A DNA stretch of 64,000 nucleotides, taken from positions 1 through 64,000 of the forward strand of contig CAJNYU010004124.1 in the NCBI GenBank assembly GCA_905331475.1. Direction: 5' to 3'. Both the position numbers and the translations under genes were made by a program. Position 1 is the first letter of the stretch, and each line of letters begins with the position of its first letter. Below the pieces are notes generated by a model, which saw only the letters and a list, made by a program, of their open reading frames with translations, was not told the origin of the DNA and ran no database searches. The stretch is from Rotaria socialis. Taxonomy: Eukaryota; Rotifera; Eurotatoria; Philodinida; Philodinidae. Below, piece after piece: positions 23,246 through 35,889 of the stretch.

Positions 23246-23896
23246 ATGGCCGAACATATTGATGCTAATCGAATTCATTTGGATCTTCGATATCGTTTTG
23301 ATTATTTATCGAAGTTTCTTAATTTTACTTCGGACGACATAGCTATGCTAAACACATTTGCGCCTCTTGTTTTTCCTCTTATTCCAGTTTTGACCGACAC
23401 AGTGTATAGAAAATTATTTTCATTTGATATAACAAAACAATATTTTCTTAAGCGTAATGAAGGTTTCGAAGGATTCCTACCGGAAAAGAACTGTGGAGTG
23501 ACATTAGACTCAGCACAAATGGAACTTCGACGAGATATGTTAAGTATGTATTTAAAACGTATATTAACACAACGCGATTGGAACGATACATTTCTTCAAT
23601 ATCTATCGCAAATTGGTAAAATTCATACAGATCAAGCTGGTTCAGCATCGATTAATGTTGATTATATGCATATAAATGCTCTTCTTGGATATTTAGAACA
23701 TTTACTTATCGATGTTTTATGTACCACTGATACAATCGATGAGAAAACAAAGCGTGGAATTTTAATGGCAGTGAATAAACTTTTTTGGATACAAAATGAT
23801 TTTTTTACCATGCATTATTTAATATCGGTAAAAAATAGTACACTATCGGGAAAAACATCTGAAACTGAAAAAACAACCAAATGTTGTTGGCTATAG
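23246..23896 (+). CDS. Protoglobin-like protein C with CCWL tail
   Basis: 216 aa from the conserved MAEHID start. RFDYLSKFLNFT lies near 18-28, DITKQYF at 61-67, W112, and proximal His127 in YLSQIGKIHT. VDYMHINALLGYLEH lies near 138-152 and FWIQNDFFTMHY at 180-191. It ends in CCWL, a CaaX-type box (Cys213, final Leu, which in general favours geranylgeranyl transfer). A polar Ser/Thr/Lys linker joins the globin domain to it. The frame is open back to 23090, adding 52 Arg/Lys/Glu-rich residues translated from a GA-rich tract. No paralogue supports these, so I treat them as leader. AATAAA lies at 23969-23974. Closest paralogue is D. Intronless. Confidence 0.88.
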   Translation: MAEHIDANRIHLDLRYRFDYLSKFLNFTSDDIAMLNTFAPLVFPLIPVLTDTVYRKLFSFDITKQYFLKRNEGFEGFLPEKNCGVTLDSAQMELRRDMLSMYLKRILTQRDWNDTFLQYLSQIGKIHTDQAGSASINVDYMHINALLGYLEHLLIDVLCTTDTIDEKTKRGILMAVNKLFWIQNDFFTMHYLISVKNSTLSGKTSETEKTTKCCWL

Positions 23897-23974
23897 AAAA
23901 AGCAAGAAATACGAAATAATTTGTTCTGTATCCAGTATTTTGTCATCAAAGTTATTTCATATGTTGTGAATAAA

Positions 23975-26039
23975 TAATGCAATTCGCAAGATATTAAGAA
24001 CAAGGTGTGCTTGTTTGTTTGTTTTTAACTTGTATTATTTTAAATTTGTCTTAAAAAACACTTCTCCTTTTGTAAATACTAAATTGATTTTTCATATGCT
24101 AATGAAACTGGTTAAATCGAAGATTTTCTCTTGTGTCGACAATTATTTGTTGTAAATTAATTATCGATCTGAAAAAAAATTTCATATTCAATTTCGTTTT
24201 TGTTGTTGTTTTTCGACAAAAACGTCCTTCATCCTCTCCCTCTCGTTAGTTCACTTTATCTATTTATATATAATTAATTACTTATTTACCGTTTATGACT
24301 CTTGTAACGCCTTGATAAGAATCAGAGACGCAACTAATAAAAATGCCAGTTGCCACAGTATTGGTTATGGCGGAATGACAGCAATGGAAATTAAATAGTA
24401 TTGAATATTGAATATTGAATGAAGATCCAATAGTTTATTCAATGAACAGACATAGTTGAGAATAAGAAGAGCTCCACAAGCAAGTTGCTAACACGAGTTG
24501 GAACGATTGTAAGGGATAATCGAGTTAGATTGATTGTAAGGAATAATCAAGTTGAAAAAAAGGTAACATGCAATTAATCAAAAAGATGATTCTTTTTGAT
24601 ATAGCAGAAAAATAGTAGTCAGAGAAGATACGCTCGAATGATGAATGAATGAGTATAGGTATATCTCAGTGAATATATATATATATATATATGATGAAGT
24701 TTGAAGAAAAAAAGAGAGGGAAGCCAGAAAAAGAAACAAACAAGCACCAAGATAACATCAGTGACGTTTGTGCCGTCGTCATACCCCTTTCAAGAAAGTA
24801 GAAGAGTAGGTTAAGCAATTAAATTTGTTTGCTTAATATAGTTTAGTACGTAAAATCCTTCACGAGAGGTATTCTTCGGGGCTATGCCAAAATGTTTTCT
24901 AAAGTTCAAAAATAAATTACACAGCAGAGTTGTCTTTGTTTGTCCGCGAGGTCATATTGTGTGTTTTTAATATATTGCTGAGATCGGAACTGCAGAGTCA
25001 TTTTAAAAAAATACAACAATTTGTTTCAGTCGGGAAGCATTGGCTTCCTTCGACTCATACTGTTCGGAAATTATGTTAGACAAGGACTTGTGATTTTTCT
25101 AATTAATTATCCAAATCCTACTGTTGTGATTTAGATATTCATGAAGCCTTCACTCGAATATAAACTATGGCTAAAAAAATCATAATATGGATTCTATCTG
25201 ATAACAAAAAAAATAAATAAATCATGATTACACGAAAGCAGATGGCTGAGAAAGCTTATGATAGAAGTCATAGTATGGATTACGTCCATCATATATTTTA
25301 CCTATTTTTATAAGTGAAAAAGGCTATCCGCTTGCAATAATTTATTTTTGTTTTTTTCCTGTAATTACCAATATCGGCTTTTCTTCTTGTCTATCAACGA
25401 TAGACGAAAACAAACCAGTAGTATGGAGACAACATGTATATCGCATTGATCATTGAATACAGAAAAAATACGTACTTTAAGTTCCTGATGCGACGGTACT
25501 ACACAACGGAGAAATAAATTTGCTTTGGGCATATGAAAGTTTGTTAACAATAGATTCCATGAATTACAATTGATAACCTATTATCACATATTTTGAACTT
25601 TGAAGATTCTACATTCATCCGTCAGCAATAAACAAAAACAATGCACTCGGAAATTGTTTTACTTCTAGTAACATCCGAAGGAGTCATTGCAGATGCTATC
25701 CTAGGATTTTTTCTATTAAGAGCCCTTAAAATTTTGACCAAATTTTCCTTAGATATCAAACTCTTCAATAGATGTAAGATTTCGGATTAGTATAATCCTA
25801 CGTGAATTTTTTTCCGTATTATTGGCTTGTGCAGGCCTCAAGATTTGTGCATAGTGCATGGTCTTCTTGCTCTATAAGCTCAAGAAACGAATGCACACGA
25901 ACAAAACGGCTCTACTAAGGAGGATTATTCCGATAGCAGAAAGTTAGATATCAAAGTCATGACTCCATTGACGATTCAATCCTTTCGATACTTTTATTAG
26001 AATATTGTATAGTATCTTTAGGCAAAAGTTTATTGTAAC
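23975..26039. other. Gene-free stretch
   Basis: AT-rich, with an imperfect GAATATT triplet repeat near 24402-24420 and a (TA)n microsatellite at about 24672-24691. No coding or RNA gene recognised. Confidence 0.5.
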
Positions 26040-26254
26040 CAGAGCTGGGCAAATAAGAGATTTTTCAAGTCACAAGTCAAGTCAAATCAAGTTTGGTTAA
26101 AAAATTAGCCTGAACGTAAAAATTTCTAGAATCTTTCAGTTGAGTGACAGTTTTTGTAAACTCAGAGTTCCATTGCATGTGAAGAAAAGCACCTCAAAGT
26201 CAAAAAAACATTTTCACTAGATTGAACCTGACTTGACTTGCCCAGCTCTGTCTG
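26040..26254. mobile_element. hAT-type MITE (CAGAGCTGGGCAA ends)
   Basis: Terminal repeats CAGAGCTGGGCAA at the left and TTGCCCAGCTCTG ending at 26250, plus a tctg repeat to 26254. Flanking octamers attgtaac (26032-26039) and attgcaac (26255-26262) differ at one base and fit an aged 8-bp hAT duplication. Subterminal CAAGTCAAGTCAAATCAAG repeats are present. Non-coding. Confidence 0.72.
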
Positions 26255-27644
26255 ATTGCAACCAGAAGAGAACACCATAGGTCATTAGTATGATGTGTAT
26301 TTGAGCTATTTCTACTATAAAAACATTTTATCTCTACGGTATATTTCTTAAAAGAAAAATTTATTTTTAGGGAAATTTCATTCAGAGTCACTGGCCTAAA
26401 AATACTTCAGAATATTGAAAGTATTAAATCCGTGCTCACAGCTCGTTCATTTACTACGTTTTCTTGCGCGAGTCTGCAATATTTTGCAGAGATATAATCA
26501 AACATTTCGGAACCTTTTTTTGATAGGATTACCTGTAATTCGAATGATTGTCTGAGATTTTATTTGTAGGGTGAAACTTGAAAAATATGATCTTGTTCAG
26601 TATGAGGTTATACACAGAAAAGCAGGTACGCTAAATCTTTGTGAATTCGTGAGAAGGAAGTCATAAGCATGAATTTTTATTTATGAGAGATATCATTTAA
26701 TTAGACTAACGAGACGCACCAGATCGCAGTGGGAAATCGAGCATATCCCTAAAAAGTTTTTTTTGCTATTGTGTTCGATGATCATGTATGAAAATTAACT
26801 TCGTCAAAGTTAGAGAAGTTTAACGGCTCTGTTTACTCGTATGATCCAATTGATTATCATCAGGGTTCAAGAAAAAAGCACCATCATTACTGAGTATCCG
26901 TGGGTTACAAGAACTCTTTACTATTGTGTTTGACGTAAAAGTAGGATACTTGTGAACAAGCAGTTTTATTTTTCGGGAACAGCATTCAAATGATTATAAA
27001 TAAATGAAAGGGATTTTTAGAATACGATGAGTTGATTTAAACAATATCTAATTGTATGATTGAAAAATAATCTTCGATTGATGATACCCTAAATTGCCGA
27101 TGTTGATAACAAATATGAGATGAAAACTTATGTAAGCATAACAGGAAAGACATTTACAACAGCTCGTAACAACTCTCCTGTAATGATATTTTTGTCGAAT
27201 ATGGTCGAGATGTGCCATCTGAATTTTAAAAAAATATTCCGAAAACTTTATCTGCTACTAGGTTTATGCTATCAGGATGGTGATTAATTGTACAGTTGTA
27301 ATTTATTTTAGACTGATATCATGATTTCTATTGATATAGAATTCGAAGATTGCCTAGACTAGGCTTGCCGGTTAGGGTGGGGATCGGAGGGGCTAACCCC
27401 TCTCAAAAATTGAAAAGCTGTCATATTTTTAAAAGTTTTATAGTAATTTCTGACAGAAAACCCAAGAAAAACATTTTCTGTTATTACAATTTCTCTGCAA
27501 ATCTGTGAATTTAACATTCGTCGTTCGGTTTCTGTCGAAAAACAAGATGAGACATTTTCTGCCCTAAAAATATGCTTCAATGCTTGCACACCATCTAACG
27601 AGCGAGCATTCCCAAATGATACTTGCCATTCGGGCTAATATTTT
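26255..27644. other. Gene-free stretch
   Basis: No recognisable gene. A small GC-rich patch with tandem short C/G runs lies near 27365-27405. The 76-aa - strand frame at 27359-27589 has no family signature. Confidence 0.5.
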
Positions 27645-28080
27645 GCTTATAAGTTGAACCCATCGAGACTAGAAAAAGCCTAGAAGATTTTGTGTCACTA
27701 GACCTATCTTTTAAAGTTACGACTATTTTACTGAATTTTCCACCTTGTGTAAGAAATTTATAGAAAAATTTTCGATGACAAAAGAAATTGCATATCGAAG
27801 AGGAGTCAATTTTACAATCATTTTTTGAAAAATGACCGATTTATTTAATATGCAATATCTCGATAAGGAAATATCTGTTTAACTGAAAATTTTACTACCT
27901 ACCAATATCCATGAGACATATTGTCAGGTGGAATTACAGCCCGAAACTTCACCATTTGATTTTTCTATAAATTCTTTATCCAGGGTCGAAAATTCAATAA
28001 AATGGTCATAACTTTAAAAGAAAAGTCTATCGGTACGAAATCTTGTAGGCTTTTTCTAGTCTCACTGGGTTCTACTTATG
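27645..28080. repeat. Fold-back element with ~125-bp arms
   Basis: The left arm (27645-27771) and right arm (27957-28080) are inverted copies at roughly 80-85 percent identity by eye. They share, for example, gagactagaaaaagccta and tttaaagttatgac-like segments. The unique centre is about 185 bp. It looks like an old fold-back transposon or an inverted duplication. Confidence 0.72.
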
Positions 28081-30482
28081 AAAGATCATCGAAGCATCGG
28101 AAAATTTTTTCTCAATTTTCTTTTTGAATTGAAAAGAGTCGTCACCACTTTAGTTTACTGTCAAACAAAAATGAAATCCGTCCCGAACGAGAGTCTTCGT
28201 TGTTATGAACTATTGTATATATACGGTACTCGACATTAGCGCACGGCGATCAAAGAAATTGTCGCCGGAGTCATACAATCATTTTTCAAGGTTATATGTT
28301 CTGTAGCTTATTCGGTCTCTGACAAACATGTTCAATCAATTTTTTTTTGCATTCTACACGTTTCTTTTTCCACACAACCAAAGATAGAAAATCTACGATA
28401 TTTCATTATAAAACCATATTAAATAGGAAATAGATACGGAACGTTTGCTTTATCTTTTATTTAAGTTATAGAAGAAATATGGGAAAATATCACCCTTCGG
28501 GGTCTTTTTAAAAGCCTGGTACATGAATTCAAACAGTTAAATTCAGTTTCAATAAATAATTGTCTTTTTTGAAAAAATAAATATTTGAAAAAACCTACTA
28601 AAAGTGCACTTTTATATGAACGTTTTCTTTGAAACACAGGCAATCACCTTCTATTTTTTGCGAGAGTATAATTGCGCACGACTTCACTAAAACATAGTTT
28701 ATGGAATACTTTATTCGAATAAAGTTCTCTGTTATATATTTCATCAGTATATCGCATTTAGTAGAATGGAAATACATGATTATTTTATAAGCGTAAGAAA
28801 AGCACGTTATTCTTATGAATAATATTCCTACTGCAAAATATCGCTCGAAAAGTACGATTTATTCATGCTTTTTTAAAATTAACTAAAAAGGCAAATATCC
28901 AAGAAATATTTTATTCTGATTTACACTAAGAACATAAGGAGTTTAACTCAAAATCTCAGCCAAGTTTTCAAAAATTGTATTTGCACGTAGTCGTTATTTT
29001 TCATATACTCCAAGCTACCAGTTGTATGCTTGGTTCTGACAAAAAGAAATTTTTATTTTGCAAAATTCTTTAATATATTTAAAATTGATCAGTCAACTAT
29101 TCTTCTATTGAAGATTGTGAGTGAATAGCTAAATACGTAGCAAACTATATGTTGAAGAGGACAATCGCTAAATTTAAAATAAAATTATCAACATGATTTA
29201 AGTTTACTCATGCAAATACGAAAGAATTGCTTTTGGCTTCTTTCGTCTTTTTATGGATTCGCATTTGAACACGTATCCAAAAATACTTTTCAAGCATGAT
29301 CGTTCAAGCTTTTTTACAAGTTAATCGCATGTGAAAATATAAAACAAATACCAGTCTGAACAATAATTAGAGAGCAATCTAGAAAGAACTGTGATATTTG
29401 TCATGCTATCAGAATTTAATATTCTTTTCATGACTTTAAAAATTCATTTTTAATTTAACTTCAAAGCTTGGAACCATTAGAATTTCGAAAACAATAGGCA
29501 CTGTATTAGATGACTACTTTTATGAGATTGACACTAAATCCTCAATCAAGACTGACTGCAAATTAATTCATCAATGTTGTGCTAGTGTAATCCGTCGTAG
29601 TATAAAAACCTCTCGAAAATTGAATTGAATAGACGATAGTATTCAAAAGAAGCTTTTTCTGAGTCAGACAAGTTTTCAATATTAATTAAATTTTAACCTT
29701 AAGAAGAAACATTCTTCACCCGACGCTTCTAATGTATTAAATTGAATTAGATTTTACGTGCGAAAAAGAAGTACAAAGACATCAATAAGCGCATGAATAA
29801 AAATGACGAAGAAAAACAAGCACGTGTCTTCAAACAATTTTGGAATAATATGTTTTATGTCAAATTCAAAGAAAGATTTAGCATTTGTGATAGTACCTTG
29901 ACAATAATTCGTTCTCGTCTGTCTCAGAGAGGAAGAACGTTTTAATTGTACACAAAGTTTCGTGCGCATCGATAATTGTATTCAATGATTTTATCCAACA
30001 GAAGTATTGAAATTAACTTCTATAGCAATATTCAAATTTCCGTCTGTAAATAATTTGAAAGCGTTGTTCAGTTTTTTTTTCTCGTCATTTATGAATGTTT
30101 GGAAAAACTTCATGCTTTATATCACACTCATTCGTCTAGAATTTATTAATGAAATAAATAATTAATCTACAACTATTGATAGAAGTTTTATGTAGTCTAG
30201 TTAATGACACCCTCTTTCTCTACGAGAGTATTAAGTATATTTGAACTTTCACCGAAGACTAAATAAAAATCCATGAAGCTTATGATGTCTGCTTTTGTTG
30301 TCTTTACTGAGAGAAATATTCAGATAGACAAGTTACACTTGAATACTCATACCTAAAACACAAAACAAAAAAGTTCATGCTATGAAACTATTTTGTTTCT
30401 GAAATCAAACGAATTTCAGATGGAAACATAACCATGAATCTCGAAACAGGAAAAACGACCAGATTACTAGCAGATATAGTTC
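28081..30482. other. Gene-free stretch
   Basis: Unique AT-rich sequence. No coding, RNA or transposon feature that I can support. Confidence 0.5.
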
Positions 30483-30490
30483 TATAAATA
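30483..30490 (+). promoter_or_regulatory. TATA-like box of protoglobin D
   Basis: TATAAATA about 228 nt upstream of the conserved ATG, followed by a long GAAA/GGAA tract (about 30570-30645). Confidence 0.35.
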
Positions 30491-30717
30491 TATATCGATA
30501 GAAAAAAGAGTAGAATGTGAGAAAAATAATGCTTTTATTACAATTTAACACACAGACTATATTAATCTACAAAGAAAGAAAAAGGAAGAAAGAAGGAAAG
30601 AAAGAAAAGAAAGAAAGAAAGAAAGAAAGAAAGGAAGAAAATACAGTTAAAGAAATAGACGTAGAGAAATTGAGAGACATACTGTGTTACAACATTTACA
30701 TGTTGAATTCTGCTGTA

Positions 30718-31371
30718 ATGACCGAACATATCGACATCAAGCGTATCAATAGTGATCTTCGTTATCGTTTTGAATACATATCAAAATTTCTTAATTTTAC
30801 ATCGGACGACATCGCTATGCTGAATACATTTGCGCCGCTTGCTTTTCCGCTGATTCCAGACTTGGCTGATACAGTTTATAGGAAATTATTTTCGTATGAT
30901 ATAACAAAACAACAGTTTATTTTAGCTGCTGAAGGTTTTGAAGGATTTTTACCGAGAAAACAATGCGGACTTACATTAGAATCTGCTCCGGTTGTACTTC
31001 GAAAAGATATGTTCAGCATTTATTTACGACGAGTTTTAACAGAACATGAATGGAATGATACATTTCTTCAGTATCTATCGCAAATTGGAAAACTCCATAC
31101 AGATCAAGCCGGTTCAGCATCGCTTAACATTGATTTCATACATATAAATGCTCTACTTGGATATTTAGAAAATCTACTTATTGCAAAATTATGCAATATT
31201 GATACGATGGATGAAAAAACCAAATGCGGAATTTTAATGGCAATTAATAAATTTTTTTGGATACAAAATGATCTTTTTTCATTGCACTTTTTAAGAGCAT
31301 TAAACGATAACGGTGCATCGCAAAATTCAACTGAAAAAGATAAAACAACAACAACATGCTGTTGGGCTTAA
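30718..31371 (+). CDS. Protoglobin-like protein D with CCWA tail
   Basis: 217 aa from MTEHID. It is closest to C, sharing NFTSDDIAMLNTFAPL and DTVYRKLFS. DITKQQF lies at 61-67, W112 and proximal His127 in YLSQIGKLHT; IDFIHINALLGYLEN and FFWIQNDLFSLHF follow. It ends in CCWA, a CaaX-type box (final Ala, which in general suits farnesyl transfer), preceded by a Thr-rich linker. The frame is open upstream to 30517 and would add a Lys/Glu-rich 67-residue extension from low-complexity GAAA repeats. I consider that leader sequence, though no stop excludes it. AATAAA lies at 31448-31453, in a context (TGTGAATAAATAA) like that after C, which supports recent duplication. Confidence 0.88.
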   Translation: MTEHIDIKRINSDLRYRFEYISKFLNFTSDDIAMLNTFAPLAFPLIPDLADTVYRKLFSYDITKQQFILAAEGFEGFLPRKQCGLTLESAPVVLRKDMFSIYLRRVLTEHEWNDTFLQYLSQIGKLHTDQAGSASLNIDFIHINALLGYLENLLIAKLCNIDTMDEKTKCGILMAINKFFWIQNDLFSLHFLRALNDNGASQNSTEKDKTTTTCCWA

Positions 31372-31453
31372 TGGATCAGTAATCAAAGAAAAACAGCTGA
31401 ATTGTCAGTTTCTTTTGTATATAAACATACCACACATGTATTTTGTGAATAAA

Positions 31454-34400
31454 TAAATGCGACCAGCGAAAAGAATACAAAAATAAAAGTATATGAAGCG
31501 TTGAAAAGAAAACAATGTTTTGCATTATTAGAATAGCTAAAATATAGGTCAAAGATCAAAATCGACTATACTATTGAGGAAGCATTTATTTTTATTTTTG
31601 TTTTCAATAAATGATACGGAACTTTTTCTATTATTAGAAAAATTTCAAACAACTTAAAAAGACATGTATAGAAGCATTTTTTTTGTAATCACGGAGCGGA
31701 TACAATCACACTATCAAATGCGATCCGAATGATTTTTTTTGTGAACGTCATTCATCAACTGTATCCGTAGAAATATATAGTGAAAACATCGTCGTATTGT
31801 TTTATGGCTGCTTTAAAAGACTGCCGGAAACTTCAGCAAAAGTAGAAAAATGAATAACAGAATAAAGAAACAAAAATTGTAATAACTCTTCTGAATTTAT
31901 AAATAGAAGCCGTTTTTTGGCATCGTACTGCATACAATGAAGTAGGCCAATCGTCGTTGTTCGAATCTATTATAAAGATGATGATAATTGAAAATATTTA
32001 TTATACATAATGAAGCGGATGAATTCACTGTGTCGCACAATATAAAAGGGCGCATCATCACATTGATTAGAATTACTTTTCTATGAAACCTTGAATTCTG
32101 ACTTTTTTTGAAGATCTTATTTCCTCTGTTTAACTGGTAGCCATCGAAAATTACTTATTCATTCAGTGCAGTGTAATGTCTCTTGATAATAAGCCAGTAA
32201 TACGTACTTCGAATCAAGCATTGTCTGATAACAACACACGATCTTATATACATAAATTAGCACACTAATCGCGCCAAATCAACATTCTTCTCGATTATTG
32301 ATGAAGAAACACTCAATTATGAATACTGAAATCTTGAAGTACTTCAAGAATATTTGAATAAGAAAATCAGATAAACATAATTGAGTTTTATAACAAAACC
32401 AACATCAAGTCTTTCATCGACATTAGTATCAAATTTTGATTGCTCGAACTCGACCCTATGAACTTTGCGCGTCAAGTTATTTCCTAAATTCAGTATCTTC
32501 GCGTCTACTCCGAAAATTATTATTGCATACAGTGTTGTTCAAAACACGAACAGACTATTACAATATCCCGCACATCATATTTTTTCTGCAAGACTTTGAG
32601 AGCTTAACTGATTCACTACTAAAATAATAAATGACAATGACGGATTTCGATTCGTACAATCGTATCCGTTTTGTTTTCTTTAGCGTGCCTTCAATTGTGA
32701 TCGCACTTCTTTTCTTACTGAATCGCATTCTTCTTTAAATATTGTGAGATAGGATGTTGATAAAATGAGTCACCATTTTGACCATTAACGTAATTATTAG
32801 TATTTTATTATCTTTCAGGACAAAAACGAATCGGCAAATATGCAGATTAAATAATATAAATAGACTGAGTGGATTCGAAAATACTCATTTTTATTCTGTG
32901 AGAAATTGTTGGTGGACCCTATGGAGTTTTTTTTAAATATAATTTATGTTTGAACAACAGCATGCTGGTATAATTGATTTATTTATTCTCGCCGATGTTT
33001 CGCTTTATCTTGCGGCTTAGATTTCGTTGCGAGAAAATGCCTAGGACTCAATTGATAATTTACTTCTTCTAAAAGAAGAAACTGTGAGACAACATCACAA
33101 GAAAAACCGCTATAAATGGTAGTGTTCGCTGACTTCATTATTTATGCTAAGAGTTCAAAGATAAAAAATGTAAAACTGTCTGCGTAAATTTCTCATGCAA
33201 TCGCCTGTGACATTTCAAATTTTCTTCAATTAGAAACGATATATTACGCCATTAGATATTTGTTTTAATTAACAAGCCCAATGAATATGACGACGGCTTG
33301 CCAAAAGAAATCTATCAAATATTTGTTTATTTCAATAATCGCGTCTAAAATATTGATAATTAGTTTTTGTAAATGATTCTCTAATTATTCATTCTTAAAT
33401 CATTTTAATCGTATTAATACTATCATTCGTAAAAAAATGTGGTTGGATAATCGGATATCAGCAACAAAGTCAAAGTACATATACGTAAAACATTGAAAGT
33501 ACCGGTGAAACTTAAAAGAAAAAGAATCATGAGCGGAGTACATCCACTGTATGGTTTTATTTACCGAGCAAAAATTCTTTCATTGTGTGCAAAAAGGTAT
33601 AATGACAAATCATGTAAGTTAGCAAATTTGACAGCTCTCAATCTATTATCGCTGAGTTAAATAACATGTGCATATCATCTGAATCGTCCGTGAGCCTGTA
33701 GACACAAACATTCTTAACAGCATGAAACACTAATTCCACGAGAGTTCTATTCAAAAATCGACATCATTAGTTTTTTTTTCTAATTCTTTATTCAGGTAGA
33801 TGCAGCTGAAAAAGTTCATTGATCCACAGAAAATATTCTTCCGAATTGAAATAACGCGCAGCTATTTATATTCCTATGACAGTAACTCAAGTCTCCATGT
33901 TTTATTGCACAAATAATACTTTCATCATGATTAGTGAAAAAAAACAGCAGACAAAGCTTTGCATCTGAAAGCCTCTAATGAATAGAAATAATCCTGAGAG
34001 CATTTTGTCACAAATTCATCGAACGACGAGTTTTTGTATTTCATTGGAGTGACGAATTAAAAAGATCTTATTTTAGGAATTTCATCGCAAGTGTTAACGC
34101 AGGATTGTTTGTTCGTTTTAAATGAATTCTTTGCACTTTGCTCGCTTAAGCCATGCACAAGAACACCAATCTAATCATATTTACTTGTTCGTTTAATATA
34201 TAATTAAATTTGACATTATTAGCATTCAAGACGAGGGTTATTTTGTGTCATTAATCACATTCATCGAAGCATCTTCTTTTAGAATCTATCGCACTCATTT
34301 AAAATTACAGGTCATATTTTATAGAAATCAACGTTGCTTTGCGGAATCATTAAAGATTATTGTTTTTCAACATAGTACGTGATATCGCCTAACATCATGC

Positions 34401-35050
34401 ACTTACAATAGAAATATTTTTGCAAAAAATCCTTGATAATTATGCCATATAAAGAAAGTGGTTAAGAGTTTATCGATGTTTGTTAGATTTTGATTTTGTA
34501 GTTCATTGATGTTTCACTTTAAAAAAAAAAGTCAGTTACTCCATAAATTATTAATCGATGGGAACAACTCAAAGTATATTCTAAGTTAAGTAATCAAAAT
34601 TAGAGTCATCCTGTAACACAATAGAAAAAAAAGAAGACTTATATTTTAATGCATCGGAAAACGATCAAAGTGACGTTGGTAAAGATTTTCTTCTTTAATA
34701 AAGAATAGAAATAAATAATACCCCATTCTTTTTGTCATAATTACATCAGAAAAAGGTAATTATTTTTTGTAAAATCCAAGACATATCCTCGTCAATATGA
34801 CTACAGATTATAAACGCAAGAATTTTTATTCGAAGCTCTGCGTCGTGTTATCTTCTGCAAAAAAATTGTCATTTCTATATGATATATTGTAATTAAAGAA
34901 AATTTACATATTCAGCACTTCTCACTAGCACATGCTATGAAACGAGGAAAAAACTAACAAACAGAAAGTCGAAGGAATGAATGAATGTCATCTTCATCTG
35001 CAACTCAACAGACTTATCACAGCCTCCCAAACACACATACAAAAAATGAA
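31454..35050. other. Gene-free stretch
   Basis: 3.6 kb of AT-rich sequence with only short chance open frames, for example 32436-32627. No repeats, RNA genes or transposon ends recognised. Confidence 0.5.
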
Positions 35051-35108
35051 GAGAGAGAGAGAGAGAGAGGGAGGGAGGGAAAGAGAAGAAAGAAGCAAAG
35101 AAAAAAAG
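35051..35108 (+). repeat. GA-rich microsatellite in leader of protoglobin E
   Basis: (GA)n passing into GGGA and GAAA repeats, about 55 nt before the ATG at 35162. Purine tracts also precede A, C and D, which raises the possibility of a shared GAGA-like promoter or leader element. Confidence 0.7.
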
Positions 35109-35161
35109 ATCGTGAAGACCGATGATATGAATATGTTGGCATAAATATTATTTTTATCGTC

Positions 35162-35812
35162 ATGACTGAGCACGTTGATGATCGTCGACTCCATACTGAT
35201 CGTCGTTATCGTTTCGATTATGTTTCGAAATTTCTTAACTTCACTCAAAATGATATTACCATGCTTAATACATTAGCACCGATTATATTTCCGAGTGTTC
35301 CAGTTATCATTGATACGATCTATAGAAAATTATTCTCCTACGATATAACAAAACAGCACTTTATTGTACGCAATCAAGGTTTTGAAAATTTTGCTGCAAC
35401 GCACGATAGTAATTTAGCATTGGATTCAGCACAAATGCTCTACAGAAAAGATATGTTAAGTATGTATTTGAAACGTTTGTTAACACAAACCGAATGGAAC
35501 GACGCATTTCTTCAATATATGACACAAGTTGGTCAAATGCATGCGAATAAAAGTGGTGCAGGATCGATTAATGTTGATTATATACATATAAATGTTTTAT
35601 TTGGTTTTATGGAACATTTATTAGTCGATAAATTATGGAATACGAACGGTATTGAGGATAAAAATAAACATGGTATGATTATTGCAGTTAATAAATTATT
35701 TTGGATTCAAAATGATATTTTTTCAATGCAGTACCGAGCTTCGTCGAACAATAAATCATTTTCTGTTCAATCAACAAAAGTGAATCCAACATGTTGTTTT
35801 CCATTGCATTAA
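35162..35812 (+). CDS. Protoglobin-like protein E with Cys-Cys near C-terminus
   Basis: 216 aa. MTEHVD start, RFDYVSKFLNFT near 18-28, DITKQHF at 61-67 and W112. Proximal His127 is in YMTQVGQMHA, a variant of the usual IGxxHT. IHINVLFGFMEH and FWIQNDIFSMQY follow. It ends in CCFPLH, so the Cys pair is six and five residues from the end. This does not fit a strict CaaX box but could be S-acylated or be a drifted prenylation signal. Intronless; a GA tract lies in the presumed leader. Neighbours C, D and F have the same orientation. Confidence 0.87.
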   Translation: MTEHVDDRRLHTDRRYRFDYVSKFLNFTQNDITMLNTLAPIIFPSVPVIIDTIYRKLFSYDITKQHFIVRNQGFENFAATHDSNLALDSAQMLYRKDMLSMYLKRLLTQTEWNDAFLQYMTQVGQMHANKSGAGSINVDYIHINVLFGFMEHLLVDKLWNTNGIEDKNKHGMIIAVNKLFWIQNDIFSMQYRASSNNKSFSVQSTKVNPTCCFPLH

Positions 35813-35889
35813 TATTAAAGTTCGTTTTAAAAACACTATACGTTTAGTTACAATATGCAACTGTAAAATACATTAATTTTCTTATAAAT

